From assembly GCA_030278955.1 (NCBI GenBank), contig JAOANR010000008.1:41399301-41463300 (forward strand): a DNA stretch of 64,000 nucleotides, given 5' to 3'. The first letter of the stretch is position 1. The number at the start of each line of letters is the position of its first letter. The notes under the pieces were generated by a model. It was not told the DNA's origin and made no database searches. It saw only the letters and a list, made by a program, of their open reading frames with translations. This document shows, piece by piece, positions 41,304 to 52,779 of this stretch. The position numbers were made by a program, and so were the translations under genes. Origin of the DNA: Hygrophila difformis. Its lineage: Eukaryota; Streptophyta; Magnoliopsida; Lamiales; Acanthaceae.

Positions 41304-44019
41304 CACGGTTTCTCCGAGCTTGCTAAAGAGATGCAAGGCTATGGTTTTTCAGAATTTAAAACATTCAAACAGCCCATTCATATATAATTCGAAAATAGTA
41401 TTACATAAGTTGCAGCGGAAAGTAATATTTACATATGTATAATGCAGCGGAATTTAAATATAGGGCCAACATGGCCAAAACACGGGTTAAACAGGCTCGT
41501 TCATGCAATTCATAACTAAGACTAGAATAATAAAAGAAAATAATATTTTCCCGAATATCCCATGCATGCATATGATGATGCATATTCTTCATATTCTGTA
41601 GAAAATGGGAAAAACATGGTTTGTCAGCAAAAACTTGCTGAGTAAGTTAACACAGACATGATTATGGGGTTTCAAAGCCATTAATTAGATTTAAAGAAAA
41701 CATGTACACAATACCCCATAATTTAATTCATTTATCTATCAATAATTTAATTTCATAATTTAAAAGACAGAGATTCCATAAACTCACAATATAGTCTGCA
41801 AGGTAAATAATTGTAAGACATAATTTAAAAGCACAATTTACATAAGGAAATTATTCAAGTATTTCAGGATTTCATTCTTTCACTTTTGTCCAATATGATC
41901 TAGTATAATTTGTTCTTGGGGAATTGAACCCGCAAGAATTTAAACACATCCTAGGGAATCGACACACGTCCTGGGGAATCGAACCCGCAGGAAAACAGAC
42001 AGTCGCCCTTGGGGAATCGAACCCGCAAGAACTCAAATACATCCTAGGGAATTGAACCCATAGGAATCAACACACATCCTGGGGAATCGAACCCGCAGGA
42101 AGACAGACAATCGCCCTTGGGGAATCGAACCCGCAAGAACACACATACACCCTGGGGAATCGAACCTGCAAGGTTTGACACAGACATCCTGGGGAATCGA
42201 ACCCGCAGGGACACATACGCCTTGGGGAATCGAACCCGCAAGGTTTGAACAAGTTTCGCAAATTTCACAAGTTTCTCAACATATAGTTTTCCTAGTCGCT
42301 GTTTTGCTCCAAAATTAATTAAAAATCAGATTTAAGTTCGAAAATTCTAAAACTTCACCAATAACTTGAAAACGCAGAGGCGAACAAGTTTCGTGTTTTA
42401 AATTATTCGATTCGGGTTAAGGAAATAGGTCAAAAATCCGGATTTCTATCAGGTTATGAATCTGTCCGAAATTTCTTAACATCAATTTCAAGATTCCAAG
42501 ATCTACCATAGCAAACTAACTCCAAATTCGATGAAATTTTACAGAGAGATACTTAAGACAATTATCTACAACTTTCATTTAGAACTAAAGGCCTAATTCC
42601 AAGTATATAAAAATCAGATTAAGTTTAGGAATCCGTTCTGCCGATTTCAAGGAGTTCGAGGAAACCACAGTTTGGTTCGGTTCGATTTCGAGGGTTCAAA
42701 TCTTAACGAAAAATTCTAAATATTTACAGAGATGCTCTAAACCTATAGATCTACAACTCTTATGTTCAACACCGATCCTAAATCGGTCTGCATCTAAGGT
42801 AGAAATTAACCTCAAGTTCGGAATTAAAATCTGCCACCGTTTCAAGATCTAAATCTAGGGCAGGTTCGTTTGTGACTATTTTTGGATAACAAATCTTAAT
42901 CAAAAATTATGAAAATTTTACAGGAGGTAGATCTATGTCTTAGGAACGTTTTTTGTGTTTTAAATTTTCTCGTTTGAATAGTTTTAATGGTTCGGAAAAA
43001 TCATGCAAAAACGCTGCGCCGTAGGGTTTTTGTGTTGACAGATTTTAAGTTCTTGATTAGATCTTTAGATTTATGTGTATTTTAAATCTCCCAAACCATG
43101 TAAGCATTAACTTACAGATCTTTGATCGTCCCGGCTCGTCGATTCGGAGGCGTGGCTTCCAGTCCTCCGTTTATCTCCTTGGTTCGTCGGGTTCTTCGTT
43201 CTCGATCCGGATCGGGGGTTTAGAATAGAAAAAGATCGAATTAAGATTCGTTTTCGAATCAAGAATGGAAAAGAATGGACAAGAATAGATCGGATCTTCC
43301 CCCGACGATCGAAGACTCCCAATTTTCGTCCAAGTCAGTCCCTTTGTTCGGTTTTGTGCCTCCGACGACTCCGGAATTAGGGTTTTGTGTGTAGAGAGAT
43401 TTCGTAGGGTTTCAAAAGTATTTGGGATTGATTTAGATGGTTATTTATAGATGTGCAAGACCTAGGGGTCGTCCAAAGGCTGCCCCCAAGTGTCTTGAGC
43501 CGAAAGAAAAGTAACCGAAGTCGGAAAATCCGGATTCGGGCGAGCAAATCTCGCAACGTCGCTGCTGTCTGCTCTGGCGCGCACTTGGCGCGGTGTTCCC
43601 CTTAGGGGCGCGCGGCCACCGCGCGGCCTTGGTCCAGGCTGCGGTCTGGGCCGGGTCGTGCGATCCGTTGGGTCTTTCCTCCTCTCTTTCGGGCTTCTAT
43701 TCCTCTATGTTTTCGGACTCCGATTTTCGGGCTATCTTTGGGTTCCAATTTCCTATCTTAATTTTATTCGGATCTAAATTTACATTTAGACTCGAATTAT
43801 CGAGTCCATCGGTGTTGGATTCCCGTGTAACAATTTATTTAATTAAATTGTCTTCGGCTTCCCAGGTTCTCAGAACTTTGATTCCTTTTCAATTTAAATT
43901 CCATTTCTCATTTCTTGTGATTCTTTATTTATTTACCGTGTTTATTTATTTATTCATTTGTTTATTATATCTATTAATTTATTTATTTATTTTATGTTGC
44001 AAAATTCTCGGGTATTACA
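41304..44019 (-). repeat. Minus-strand 5' LTR, outer part (continues 34895-34961)
   Basis: It begins with the duplicated CACGG and runs to TTCTCGGGTATTACA at 44019, the start of the LTR on the minus strand. It contains hairpin TCAGCAA-AAAC-TTGCTGA (41624-41641) and a reversed B-box array (41916-42240). The right edge abuts pol of another element at 44020, so this minus-strand element had inserted into that pol. Confidence 0.85.
41916..42240 (-). repeat. B-box-like array, third copy (minus)
   Basis: Ten units on the plus strand read GGGGAATCGAACCCGCA, the reverse complement of the array unit. Two or three are degenerate (for example AGGGAATCGACACA). Spacers differ more from the two plus copies, so the array predates the split of these LTRs. 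Confidence 0.92.
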
Positions 44020-44645
44020 TGGGAAGAGGATGATAAGGCAGTGGTAGTAGGACCCCAACTGGTTGAGGATATGGCTCAACAAATTAAGATCATTAAAGGG
44101 AAGATGAAAGCGGCACAAGACCGACAGAAAAGTTATGCCGATGTGAGACGGCAAGACCTAGAATTTCAAGTTGGAGACAAGGTCATGCTGAAGATATCAC
44201 CGATGAAGGGGGTGATGCGCTTTGGCAAACGAGAAAAACTAAGTCCTCGATATATAGGACCATATGAAATTCTAGAAAGAGTCGGTAACCTAGCGTATCG
44301 ACTAGCACTACCGCCACAATTGGTTCGAGTGCACAATGTGTTCCACGTATCCCAATTAAAGAAGTATGTGCACGACTATCCCAATTAAAGAAGTATGTGC
44401 ACGACCCAACACATGTACTTCAACCGGAAGGAATTGAACTGGATGATGACTTGAGTTACGAGGAAATTCCGGTACGAATACTCGATGTTAAGGAGAGAAT
44501 AACAAGAAATAAGACCGTAAGGATGGTTAAGGTTCTTCGGTCGAACCATGAAAGTGAAACGGCAACATGGGAGCTAGAAGCAGACATGAGAGAGCGTTAC
44601 CCGACCCTATTCCAAGACGATGCAACCACAGTTATGGGGACATAA
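44020..44645 (+). pseudogene. pol: Integrase C-terminus and chromodomain fragment
   Basis: It is homologous to 9106-9703. The left end starts at TGGGAAGAGG (WEE of the integrase tail), directly next to a minus LTR. The GPY/F region (RYIGPYEILERVG) is present. The frame breaks at a 29-bp tandem duplication (44348-44405), which causes a stop at 44388. It resumes at 44397-44645 with a complete chromodomain (SYEEIPVRILD to ATWELE) and the same MGT end as 9703. The integrase catalytic core is absent. Confidence 0.92.
44348..44405 (+). repeat. 29-bp tandem duplication breaking pol
   Basis: Two identical copies (44348-44376, 44377-44405) starting TATCCCAATTAAAG and ending GTGCACGAC. The length is not a multiple of three, so it shifts the frame. 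Confidence 0.97.
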
Positions 44646-44939
44646 CAGTAATCTTAAGGGGGGGAGGATGTAACGACCCGAATATTTTTGTATCCCAAAT
44701 AAACAAATTCGAATTGTTTTGAACTACGTAATGACTTGATCCCTTCACAGGGTATGTAGGCAACTTGGAAATTTCAATTCTGGGTTCAGTCAAACAATAT
44801 CAAACAATAAAATACAATAATACAATCACACAATCAAACAATAACACAATATCACAATATAGAAAGGATCTTAGTTCCGAGCTCACGAGAAGCTAAATCG
44901 CAACTTCGAGGATGAAGTTGATTCTTAAGGAGGGTAGAC
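44646..44939 (+). other. 3' UTR with decoy PPT/LTR start, hairpins and PPT
   Basis: Decoy: AAGGGGGGGAGGA with TGTAACGACCCG at 44669. Hairpins: CTACGTA 44724-44730 / TATGTAG 44753-44759 with inner CCCT/AGGG; CTTGGAA 44764-44770 / TTCTGGG 44778-44784; CAACTTCG-AGGA-TGAAGTTG 44901-44920. The true purine tract AAGGAGGGTAGAC precedes the LTR. Confidence 0.85.
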
Positions 44940-47572
44940 TGTAATACCCGAGACTTTTAATAATAGGAAATGAAATTAAATCCGAAGAGCGAAGGAATTT
45001 CGATTCCAAGAACCCGTGAAGTCGGAAATGCACGGGAGTCAAAAGACGACGAATTCGAAGCAGACAAATCCTAACTCGTAGAATTTAAGATTTCAAACAT
45101 GAAATCAATTTAAGTCGAGATAAATTTAAGATAGGAATCATGATCCGAGAATGACCCGAAAAATCGAGCCCGAAAACGTAGGAGGATAGAAACCCGAAAG
45201 AGACGAGAAAAGGCACGACGGATCGCACGGCCCGGACCGCGATGCAGCCCTACCGAGAGCCGCGCGGGGGCCGCGTGGTCGAGCAGGCTGCGATCAAGTT
45301 TACTTTTTCGACGATTTCTTACCTTATTTTCGACCTCCGACTTTGGCAACTCAATCCCAGCAGAGGGAAGGAGTATATGGACAGATTTTGAGGTCTTGAA
45401 ACTCATAATTTCGTCCAAAGCAACCCTAGCAGCCCCCTCTCCTCTCAATTCTCTCCAAACTTCTCCCAAAACCCGAAAACACGAAGTTCTTGCTTTCCGA
45501 CCACTTTCCGGCGACGAAATCCGACCAAGGAAGAGTGTGGAACAAAGATTCAAGGATTCCATATTGTTGGTAAGTAGTTTTTAAGTTTTCGTTCACCTTT
45601 TCAAGTCCGAAAATTCGATCTAACCCTAGATTTTCACTTTCGATTCCGATTCGTGGCCAAAGGAGGAAGGATCGTGTTGAGGATATCCGTTCATGACGAT
45701 CCGTAGATTCCGGATGACCCCGAGACTGTTTAGGACTCATATCAAATAAGATAATGCCTTACATATCAATATCGGTGGCTTAGGATCATTCGAGACATTA
45801 GTTATAATCAAAACCTTAAAACCGAACTTAAAAGATTCACTTTTGTGCATTTTCGAAGATCGAACGAAAAACCCTATTTCGAGAATCCGAAATGAAAAAC
45901 TCAAACTAGAGATTTGTTCCTAACATCTTAATCTAGGTTGTGTCAAAATTTCACGCATTTTCATCAAGTTTTGATACCCCAAAATGCGTCGGACATTTTC
46001 TGAGTTGCATGAAATTTTCGAAAAACTTGACAGCATGCCTAGTCGAACTTGATGTGCATTTTTCTATCCCTTTCGGTCAAAACTAATCTTTGGTGTAAAC
46101 ATAAAAGTTGTAGATAATTGCTTAAGATTATGCCTGTAAAATTTCATACATTTTCATTAACGTTTGGATAGTCAAAACTCGATTTCAACAGACTGTGCTT
46201 TTGAAGAAAGCTGTGACAGATTTTGAATTCGAAATTAACGAATTAATCTGATTTAATTCGTAATGATTTTGCATAAAATGGCTCTAATAAAACTTTCTTA
46301 TTTTGGTGTTGTGTAAGTGCCTGTAAAATTTCATAAATTTTGGAGTCGTTTGCTATGTCGAAAACTTGTTTGAAAATCAGTGCGCTGTTTTAGAAAAGTT
46401 GACAGATTTTATGTGTTGAAGAGATTGTAAAATTTCACTTGCTTCCTTACCTAATTTTGAAAAACTCAAAACATGAAAGTCGTTCTTTAGCGTGTTTTTG
46501 AGCTACTGTACAAATTTCAAGTCGATTGCCTTTAAGATGAATTTTTAAACTGAAATGGCGTAAACTGTGGCAATGACTTTGGTTGATATGTTGAAAAAAT
46601 TGACTTTTTGAAACACACGATTTGTGAGCTATGTCTAAACAATCAAAACACTTTTTAAAAACCCGTTAATCTAGGCTGAGCTAGATCTCCACATGAAGTA
46701 GGGGGTGAGTGCTCTGCAGGGTGCCCCTCTATCTTGAAATTCGTGCCTGAATGGACGAAATGTGAAATACTGTGAAATTGTGCCAAAACGGCCATTGAAA
46801 AATTAGTCTACACTCTCGGGTGTATCTGAATGGGTTACTCGAGGCTCCGGAGTGGTACTGTGTATGGCGTGATAAGCGGGTTGCTTCGGCAATTTTCCGA
46901 AATTTGATATTGAGAAACGAGACACTTGAGAAACTTGGTTGTGGCGTCCTCTTCTTAGTTAACGGGAGAAATTGAAAAATTTAAATTTATATTTATTTAT
47001 TTATGTCGTTACTTATGTATTTTAAATTATGTCTTTAAATTATGCCTATGCCTTACTTTACCATTTTTAAATTTAATTTAGTTATGAGAAAATATGAATT
47101 AAATTATTGTCTAAATATGCATGCTTAGAGAAATGAGTTTTATTTTAATTACTAAATTTTAAAACCCCTTTATTGCTATGTGAGGGATTGTCTTACTCAG
47201 TATTCCTGAATACTGATAAATGTTGTTTTTATTTTCTCATGATACAGAGTTCGGAGCATGAGCATGCATTTGCGGGGAAATATTTTGGACATTACTTTAT
47301 TATTCCATATGACTGCATACGGGCTGTTAACCCGTGTTTTGGCCATGTCGGCTCTTTATTTAAATTCCGCTGCATAAACTTAATTATTATTCGTACATGG
47401 ATGATTACTACTCTATTTTAAATATAAGTATTTCCGGACTTAGTTGTTTTTAAACTGTTTTTGGAATATCATTAGCCTTGCATCTCTCAAGTGAGCTCGA
47501 ATGAAGTCGTGTCTTGCTTGGGAGGTGTGGCGGTGGCATCCCGGCCTGGGTTATCAAATCCGGGGTGTTACA
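44940..47572 (+). repeat. 3' LTR inserted in F-box pseudogene (2633 bp)
   Basis: It starts TGTAATACCCGAGACTTTTA and ends CCGGGGTGTTACA. It contains the single-copy GGTGAGTGCTCTGCAGGGTG module near 46703 and hairpin TCAGTATT-CCTG-AATACTGA (47197-47216). The right flank GGTTA is F-box gene sequence. The partner 5' LTR and left flank are not visible, so the target duplication cannot be checked. Confidence 0.92.
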
Positions 47573-48116
47573 GGTTAGGGCAGTACTTCCTCTCTTCTTG
47601 TGCATGGAAAGGATTGGGAATGTTTTTACAATACAACAGCCAATGGAAAACTTCGATTTTTAGAAACAGTAAGTCTAAATTGTCTTGGGTTACTGCTTTA
47701 ATAAGTTTTATCCCCTCATCATTAAACTCATCTTGTTTGCACAGAAGTAAGAGAGTTCTTATGAAGATGGAGGGCTCATGGTTATCCTTTAGTCCAGGCT
47801 TGATGAGCTAATATGCTTTCTTTTCATCTCTGCTAACAGCAAATGCAATAAGTGCGGGTTCTAGATTAAACATATAGTTTTTCGCCTCTTGACATTTGGT
47901 GATAAACTTCCTCTAATTTCTAGGGTAAATGTCTTCTCTCCATCTTACACAACTTTCCATGGATATTCTTCTATAAACAATGTTTAAATTGCTTGTTGCA
48001 AGAAGCCTCTTACACGACTCTGCAGCTCTAAAAAGCTCTCTCACGCTCCCTCTTCCCAGTCTGGACATTACATCTCCCAAGAGTTCAATAGGTAGATCAA
48101 GTAATTGGGTTTCCAT
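47573..48116 (-). pseudogene. F-box protein pseudogene 3, cut by LTR insertion
   Basis: ATG 48116 starts METQLLDLPIELLGDVMSRL, a plant F-box of the kind found in At1g67623-like proteins; the F-box recruits substrates to SCF ubiquitin ligases. The frame meets TAG at 47913-47915 and another near 47810, with the same frame continuing between and beyond (KCQEAKNYMF, later HEPSIFIRTLLLLCKQDE). The latter parallels the C-terminal repeat-like region of the neighbours (HKLSAYTKALICLSKF, HHPSIFVKAFILLSS). The gene ends at the LTR border, about where its neighbours have YFNYG and a Cys motif. With two stops plus the cut, it is dead. Confidence 0.82.
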
Positions 48117-48368
48117 GAACTGAGGAATTCTAACATTTCTGTTTGAAACAAAAATGTGGGATTCAGAAAGAGAAAGATTCCAGGAAGTGTGTGAAGACTG
48201 CTCAAAATCATTTAAAAAAATATCTCAAAGGAGCAAAAACAGATTATTATTACTAAGCATACCGCCTTTACAAAATACAAGAGATTTGAATAATTATCAA
48301 CACTTCATCAAAAATCAATCTAATGCTATAATTTCAGGAATATGACATAGAAAAGCTTATTAAAGAAA

Positions 48369-49110
48369 TCATTCTTCTTCTTCTTCCCCATCTGAAAAAT
48401 CTTCAGATGAGTTATGATTATAAAGAGCTTCTCTTGCCCACAATCTGAATTCTGCTACTGCTCTAGTTGCATCGCAACAAAGACAAGTGACTTGATCATC
48501 ACCATAGTTAAAATATGGTGGCCCATAGACGACCTCCCAGTTGTGCTCATCATACTTACAAAATTCTCTCCTAATTTGGTCCTTGAAAGGATTAAGCAAA
48601 AGCCTCCATTCTGAGACTTGAGTTAAGAAGTCATTCCTAAGATCAGAAATGACAGCTCTATTGTTAAATAATGGGGCAAGTAAGAACAACCCACTATCAA
48701 CTTCACTTTGGGTAAATTTGCTTAGACAAATTAGAGCCTTAGTGTATGCTGAGAGTTTATGACCTTCATTAATCCCTTCATCTAAGATTTGAAAGGCCTC
48801 TCCCTCTTTGCCAGCCATAAACAGTCCCATAGTTGTTTGGAGCTGCAAAGTCGGATTCTGAGCCCTTCCACAGATTTGTAAGAACTTTTTCTTTTCAGGA
48901 GACTGGTTTGCTTTTAAAGTGGAGATCTTCCAAGCAGACCTTTCGAAACACGATGGGCTGATCCATGTCAGCCTTAGTTAATGTACAAGATGCTTTAAAA
49001 TTTAGCAAATCTCTGAAGCTACTCTGCCCTACTCGTGACATTATCTCCCCAATGATATCTAACTGAAGATCAGTCAACAGTAGTGCAGAAACCTCATATT
49101 TTTGCTCCAC
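48369..49110 (-). pseudogene. F-box protein pseudogene 2 (frameshift)
   Basis: Part one, 49110-48895, is an F-box (LLTDLQLDIIGEIMSRVGQS). The frame is lost at TGA 48895-48897, and the protein resumes one frame over with FLQICGRAQ and then 48848-48369: a region with HKLSAYTKALICL, the motif WEVVYGPPYFNYGDD, a Cys cluster TCLCCDATRAV and an acidic end EDFSDGEEEEE. This is the fullest C-terminus of the three and shows the expected architecture: F-box, about 150 residues of helical repeats, a GPPYFNYG-type motif, a small Cys motif and an acidic tail. The single frameshift could be decay or an assembly indel. Confidence 0.8.
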
Positions 49111-49843
49111 CTTATTAATGTTGTTAGGGTGAATTTTAAAAAACAGTTAGCTTCAATCAAAGCTACACTACATTGAAGTTTATAGTTAGTATTTCTACAA
49201 GGTTTCAGCAAAAAAGTGGTTCAAAGAATGAAAAAGCACGAAACGAGAAATGCAAACTTTAAACCCTAGCATCGTCGAGAAGAAAATGATCAAAACTTAA
49301 GAAAGGAATAAATCACAGTTAAAAGAAAAATTGTAAGAATTTTGAAGGCTTACGAAATTTCTCCAGCCATTTTCTTCCTTGATTAAGCTTCTTCAAATTA
49401 TGATCGCTAAGAATTCGAAGGGCGATTCTGATTCTGGCGGTTTCGTGTTCAAAAGACGAAGGAAATGGTGCTAATGAGTTTGAAATGACAAGTGAAAAGA
49501 ATCTAGAGGGAAAAAGGCTAGACCTAACTGCAGACGAATACTAAGAGGGTATTTAGGTCTTTTACTCTCACTAGAGAGTAATGATTACGAAGTAGACTCG
49601 CCCTATTAAAATTTTTCTATATTATTATTATTATCAAGACAGAGGATGAATTTGAGATTTTAGTTAATTTTAGAATGAAATCAAACTCTGTTAGTTTATT
49701 AATAAAGCGAGAATTGGAAATTAAGCACCAAATCGTAAGCACAAATTTACATTCTGCAATAGATCATTACATAGAAGGTAAGGCAAATGAAATAAATACA
49801 AAGACTTGAGATTACTTAAACAATGAAGTTAATATGAACAACC

Positions 49844-50557
49844 CTAATCGGATTCTGAATCAAAATCTGAGTCTGATTCAGATTCGTCAATATGTTCATT
49901 AAAAGCCTCCCTCAAGACTTTGATCAGTGTGGTAATCTCACAACATAAACAATCAGTCAGTGTTTGTGGCACCATAATTATAGTGAGGAGGTTCCCAAAC
50001 CAAATCCTTGTCATGAGGAGCTAGATAATCACAATACTCCCTATGCTTCTGCCCTAGGAAGGAATTTGGTTCCTCTTCACTGTTGGCAAAAACTTTACTA
50101 ATCTTCTCTCTCATGCTTGCGATGTGGTCTCCTTCCTTGAAAATTGATCCCATCAGATACAGCTCTTCATCTACCTTCTCCAAGCTTTCTGAACTCAAAA
50201 GAATGAAGGCCTTTACGAAAATTGATGGATGATGACCATCCTCAATCCTTGGTCGCAGAACTTCGAATGCATCTTCCATGAGTCCTGTGTCGCGGAAGGC
50301 TTTTAGGCTTCCCTACATCTTCCCAAGAACGTTCGATATTCTCGGTCATAAGTTCTCTCAGCACTAAATTCCCGAACCACATTAGCCCTTCTCCGAACAA
50401 TGGGAAGCTCACTTGCTGTTTGAAATTTTTTACAGGCGGGGGCTGCTCTGGCCAAATCCTTCATGTCCTCTCGCCCCAATCGTGATAGAATATCCCCTAA
50501 TAGTTCATTAGGGATATCCATAATGGTGGACCTTGCATTAGGATCTGCTCCGGCCAT
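49844..50557 (-). pseudogene. F-box protein pseudogene 1 (two frameshifts)
   Basis: The likely start is ATG 50557 (MAGADPNARST) just before the F-box MDIPNELLGDILSRLG; a longer frame opens at 50647 but adds no conserved sequence. The frame stops at 50303 after FLGRCREA and resumes shifted at AFRDTGLMEDAFEVL (about 50290), including HHPSIFVKAFILLSS and WEPPHYNYG. It shifts again near 49960 and ends with the Cys motif DCLCCEI and a Ser/Asp tail to TAG at 49844-49846. All modules of pseudogene 2 are present in order. The family's helical region may be Sel1-like; that is uncertain. Confidence 0.8.
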
Positions 50558-51198
50558 TCTTACTTTTCTAAATAGGTTTAAGTTTTGGAAAAATACGGGG
50601 TATTTGAGCATGAGAGGGTGAAAGATCCTTTCGGATTTTATAAGCAAAAGGAAGTTAATCAGAAATTATTGCAGAAGATTGAAGCAACATGTGATGGTTA
50701 GTGAGAAGGGAGAAGAAAGGTTTCTGGAAGGGTATTTTAGTCATTTGAGATTTTTGAAAATCTACCCGTTTAAAATTCCAACGCCTACGCTTCATTTTTA
50801 TAAACGAAGCGTAGGCATTTTATGCTAAAGATTACCCACGCTTTGTCAAAGTTAACAAAGCGTGGAAACTTCCTAAATTCTACTAGAAGGTATGTATCTT
50901 CTATATACTCACGCTTTGTTACTTTGTGACAGTGCGTGGGTATTAAAGGTATCATAACAAGTCATTATACCATCAAAACTTCATAATGAATCAACATTAA
51001 TCCTGAATGACAAATGTTTAACACACAAAAACCTGGTTGAAGATCTTCTTCATATTCCTTTTCTGATTCATCACACCTTCGTCTCTTTTAATCCTGAAAT
51101 AGAAACAGAGAATTAGTCTCAACTTACACAAATAAGGGTGATACTACTCAGTTAACCTGGGTGGGGGTTCCCCACCCTTTTTTTTCTTTTTAGAGAAA
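50558..51198. other. Spacer between Athila integrase and F-box cluster
   Basis: It contains the palindromes at 50783-50865 and, on the minus strand, a purine/pyrimidine-asymmetric stretch near 51167-51190. No Athila 3' LTR is found here, so this Athila has lost its 3' end, or the F-box copies stand where its terminal ORF should be. Confidence 0.6.
50783..50865. repeat. Two perfect 11-bp-arm palindromes
   Basis: GCCTACGCTTC 50783-50793 / GAAGCGTAGGC 50806-50816, and CCACGCTTTGT 50836-50846 / ACAAAGCGTGG 50855-50865; an imperfect third follows near 50911-50940. They share the theme of palindromes in the Athila LTRs. Confidence 0.93.
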
Positions 51199-52062
51199 TC
51201 AGGGATTATCCAAGTATTCTGAATGAATATTCAAATCCTGTTGTCCAATATACTCCTTTAATCTATGGCCATTGACTGTCTTCTCTCCTTCATTGAGCGT
51301 GATTGTGATAGCTCCATTTTCATGAACTGCTACTACAGGAAATGGGCATGTCCACCTTGATTTAAGTTTACCTGGAAACAACTTGAGACGAGAATTATAA
51401 AGTAAAACCATTTGGCCAACATCACATTCTTTATGTTTTATTTTAGCATCGTGAATTTTCTTTGTTCGATCTTTATAAATTTTGCTACTTTCGTATGCTT
51501 CCAATCTTATTTCTTCCATTTTGGACAGATCAAATTTCCTTTTATCGTGTCCTTGCTGAACGTCCATATTAAGCATCTTAATTGCCCAATATGCTCTATG
51601 TTCTAATTCAACTGGAAGATGACATGCTTTACCAAATACTAGTCTGTAGGGAGACATTCCTATAGGAGTTTTGAAAGCAGTTCTATATGCCCAAAGAGCA
51701 TCATCTAATTTCTTAGACCAATCCTTCTTTGTGATGTTAACAGATGCTTGCAGAATATGTTTGATTTCTTTATTGGATACCTCTACTTGCCCACTTGTCT
51801 GAGGATAATATGGTGATCCAATTTTGTGGTGCACGCCATATTGCTTAAGCAATTTTTCAAAAAGCTTGTTCACAAAGTGTGATCCTCCGTTTGAAATTAT
51901 AGCGCGAGAGGCTCCAAATCTAGTGAAGATATTCTTTTGCAGGAACTTAGTCACTTGTTTTGCTTCATTAGTGGGTAAAGCTACTACTTCAACCCATTTA
52001 GAAACATAATCTATAGCTACCAGAATGTAATGATTACCATGTGAAGGAGGGAATGGTCCCAT
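51199..52062 (-). pseudogene. pol: Athila integrase core and C-terminus
   Basis: Open for 287 codons. It starts just after the first catalytic Asp (GIDFMGPFP), which is cut off by an upstream TAG near 52077. The second catalytic position is N58 in IISNGGSHF where the family has Asp; E94 in [10 protein letters not shown] is at the correct 35-residue spacing. [12 protein letters not shown] is the C-terminal DNA-binding region. There is no chromodomain, as usual for Athila. With the D-to-N change the enzyme would be inactive. Confidence 0.9.
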
Positions 52063-52779
52063 AAAATCTATCCCCTAGACATCAAATATTTCTACTTCCA
52101 AAATTACTTTCTGTGGCATTTCTTCCCTCATAGAGATATTTCCTAATCTCTAGCATCGGTCACACATCTTAATCAATTTCTAACAGTCCATAAAAATAGT
52201 TGGCCAGTAAAATCCACAATCTAAAACTTTTCTAGGTGTTCTTACAGGGTCATGTTGTCCTCCCAAAGGGTTTTCATGGCACTTCCTTATGATTTGAATT
52301 CCCTCTTTCTCATGGACACAACACCTTATAACTTGATCATAACACAATTTGAATAAAAAGGGGTCATCCCAGTAATATTTCTGAATTTCTCTGAAGAATC
52401 TAGACTTCTGATGAGAGTCTTTAAATTTCGGGATAATCTTACAAGCTAAATAGTTTGCAAAATCAGAAAACCAAAGACAATCAAATTGCTGCAGCTGCAA
52501 AGCATACACGTGTTCATCTGGAAATTTATCATTAACAGCTTCTTCCTTCTCTGTTCTTTCCTCTAATCTTGAAAGATGATCTGCTACACCATTATCTTTC
52601 CCTTTTCTTTCTTTAATGATGATGTCAAATTCTTGTAAAAGTAATACCCATCTTATTAATCTAGGCTTAGCTTCTTGCTTTGAGAAAAGGTAGCGTAATG
52701 GTGAATGATCAGTGTAAACTATTGTCTGGGCTCCAATAAGATACTGTCTAAATTTATCAAAAAGCAAAGACAACAGCAT
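52063..52779 (-). pseudogene. pol: Athila RNase H C-part and integrase zinc finger
   Basis: Open 52779-52180 with [16 protein letters not shown] and [11 protein letters not shown] (RNase H) and [16 protein letters not shown] (integrase finger His region). Then stops at 52180-52182, near 52153 (in the CDRC motif) and near 52077 precede the core, in the same frame as 52062. Two of these stops fit C-to-T or G-to-A changes (Gln or Trp codons to TAG). Confidence 0.85.

Noticed and set aside
41242..44019. Independent solo LTR
   Set aside because: There is no target duplication around it, and sequence after 41304 exactly continues the LTR cut at 34961 with CACGG repeated. Inversion of 62 bp explains the left edge better.
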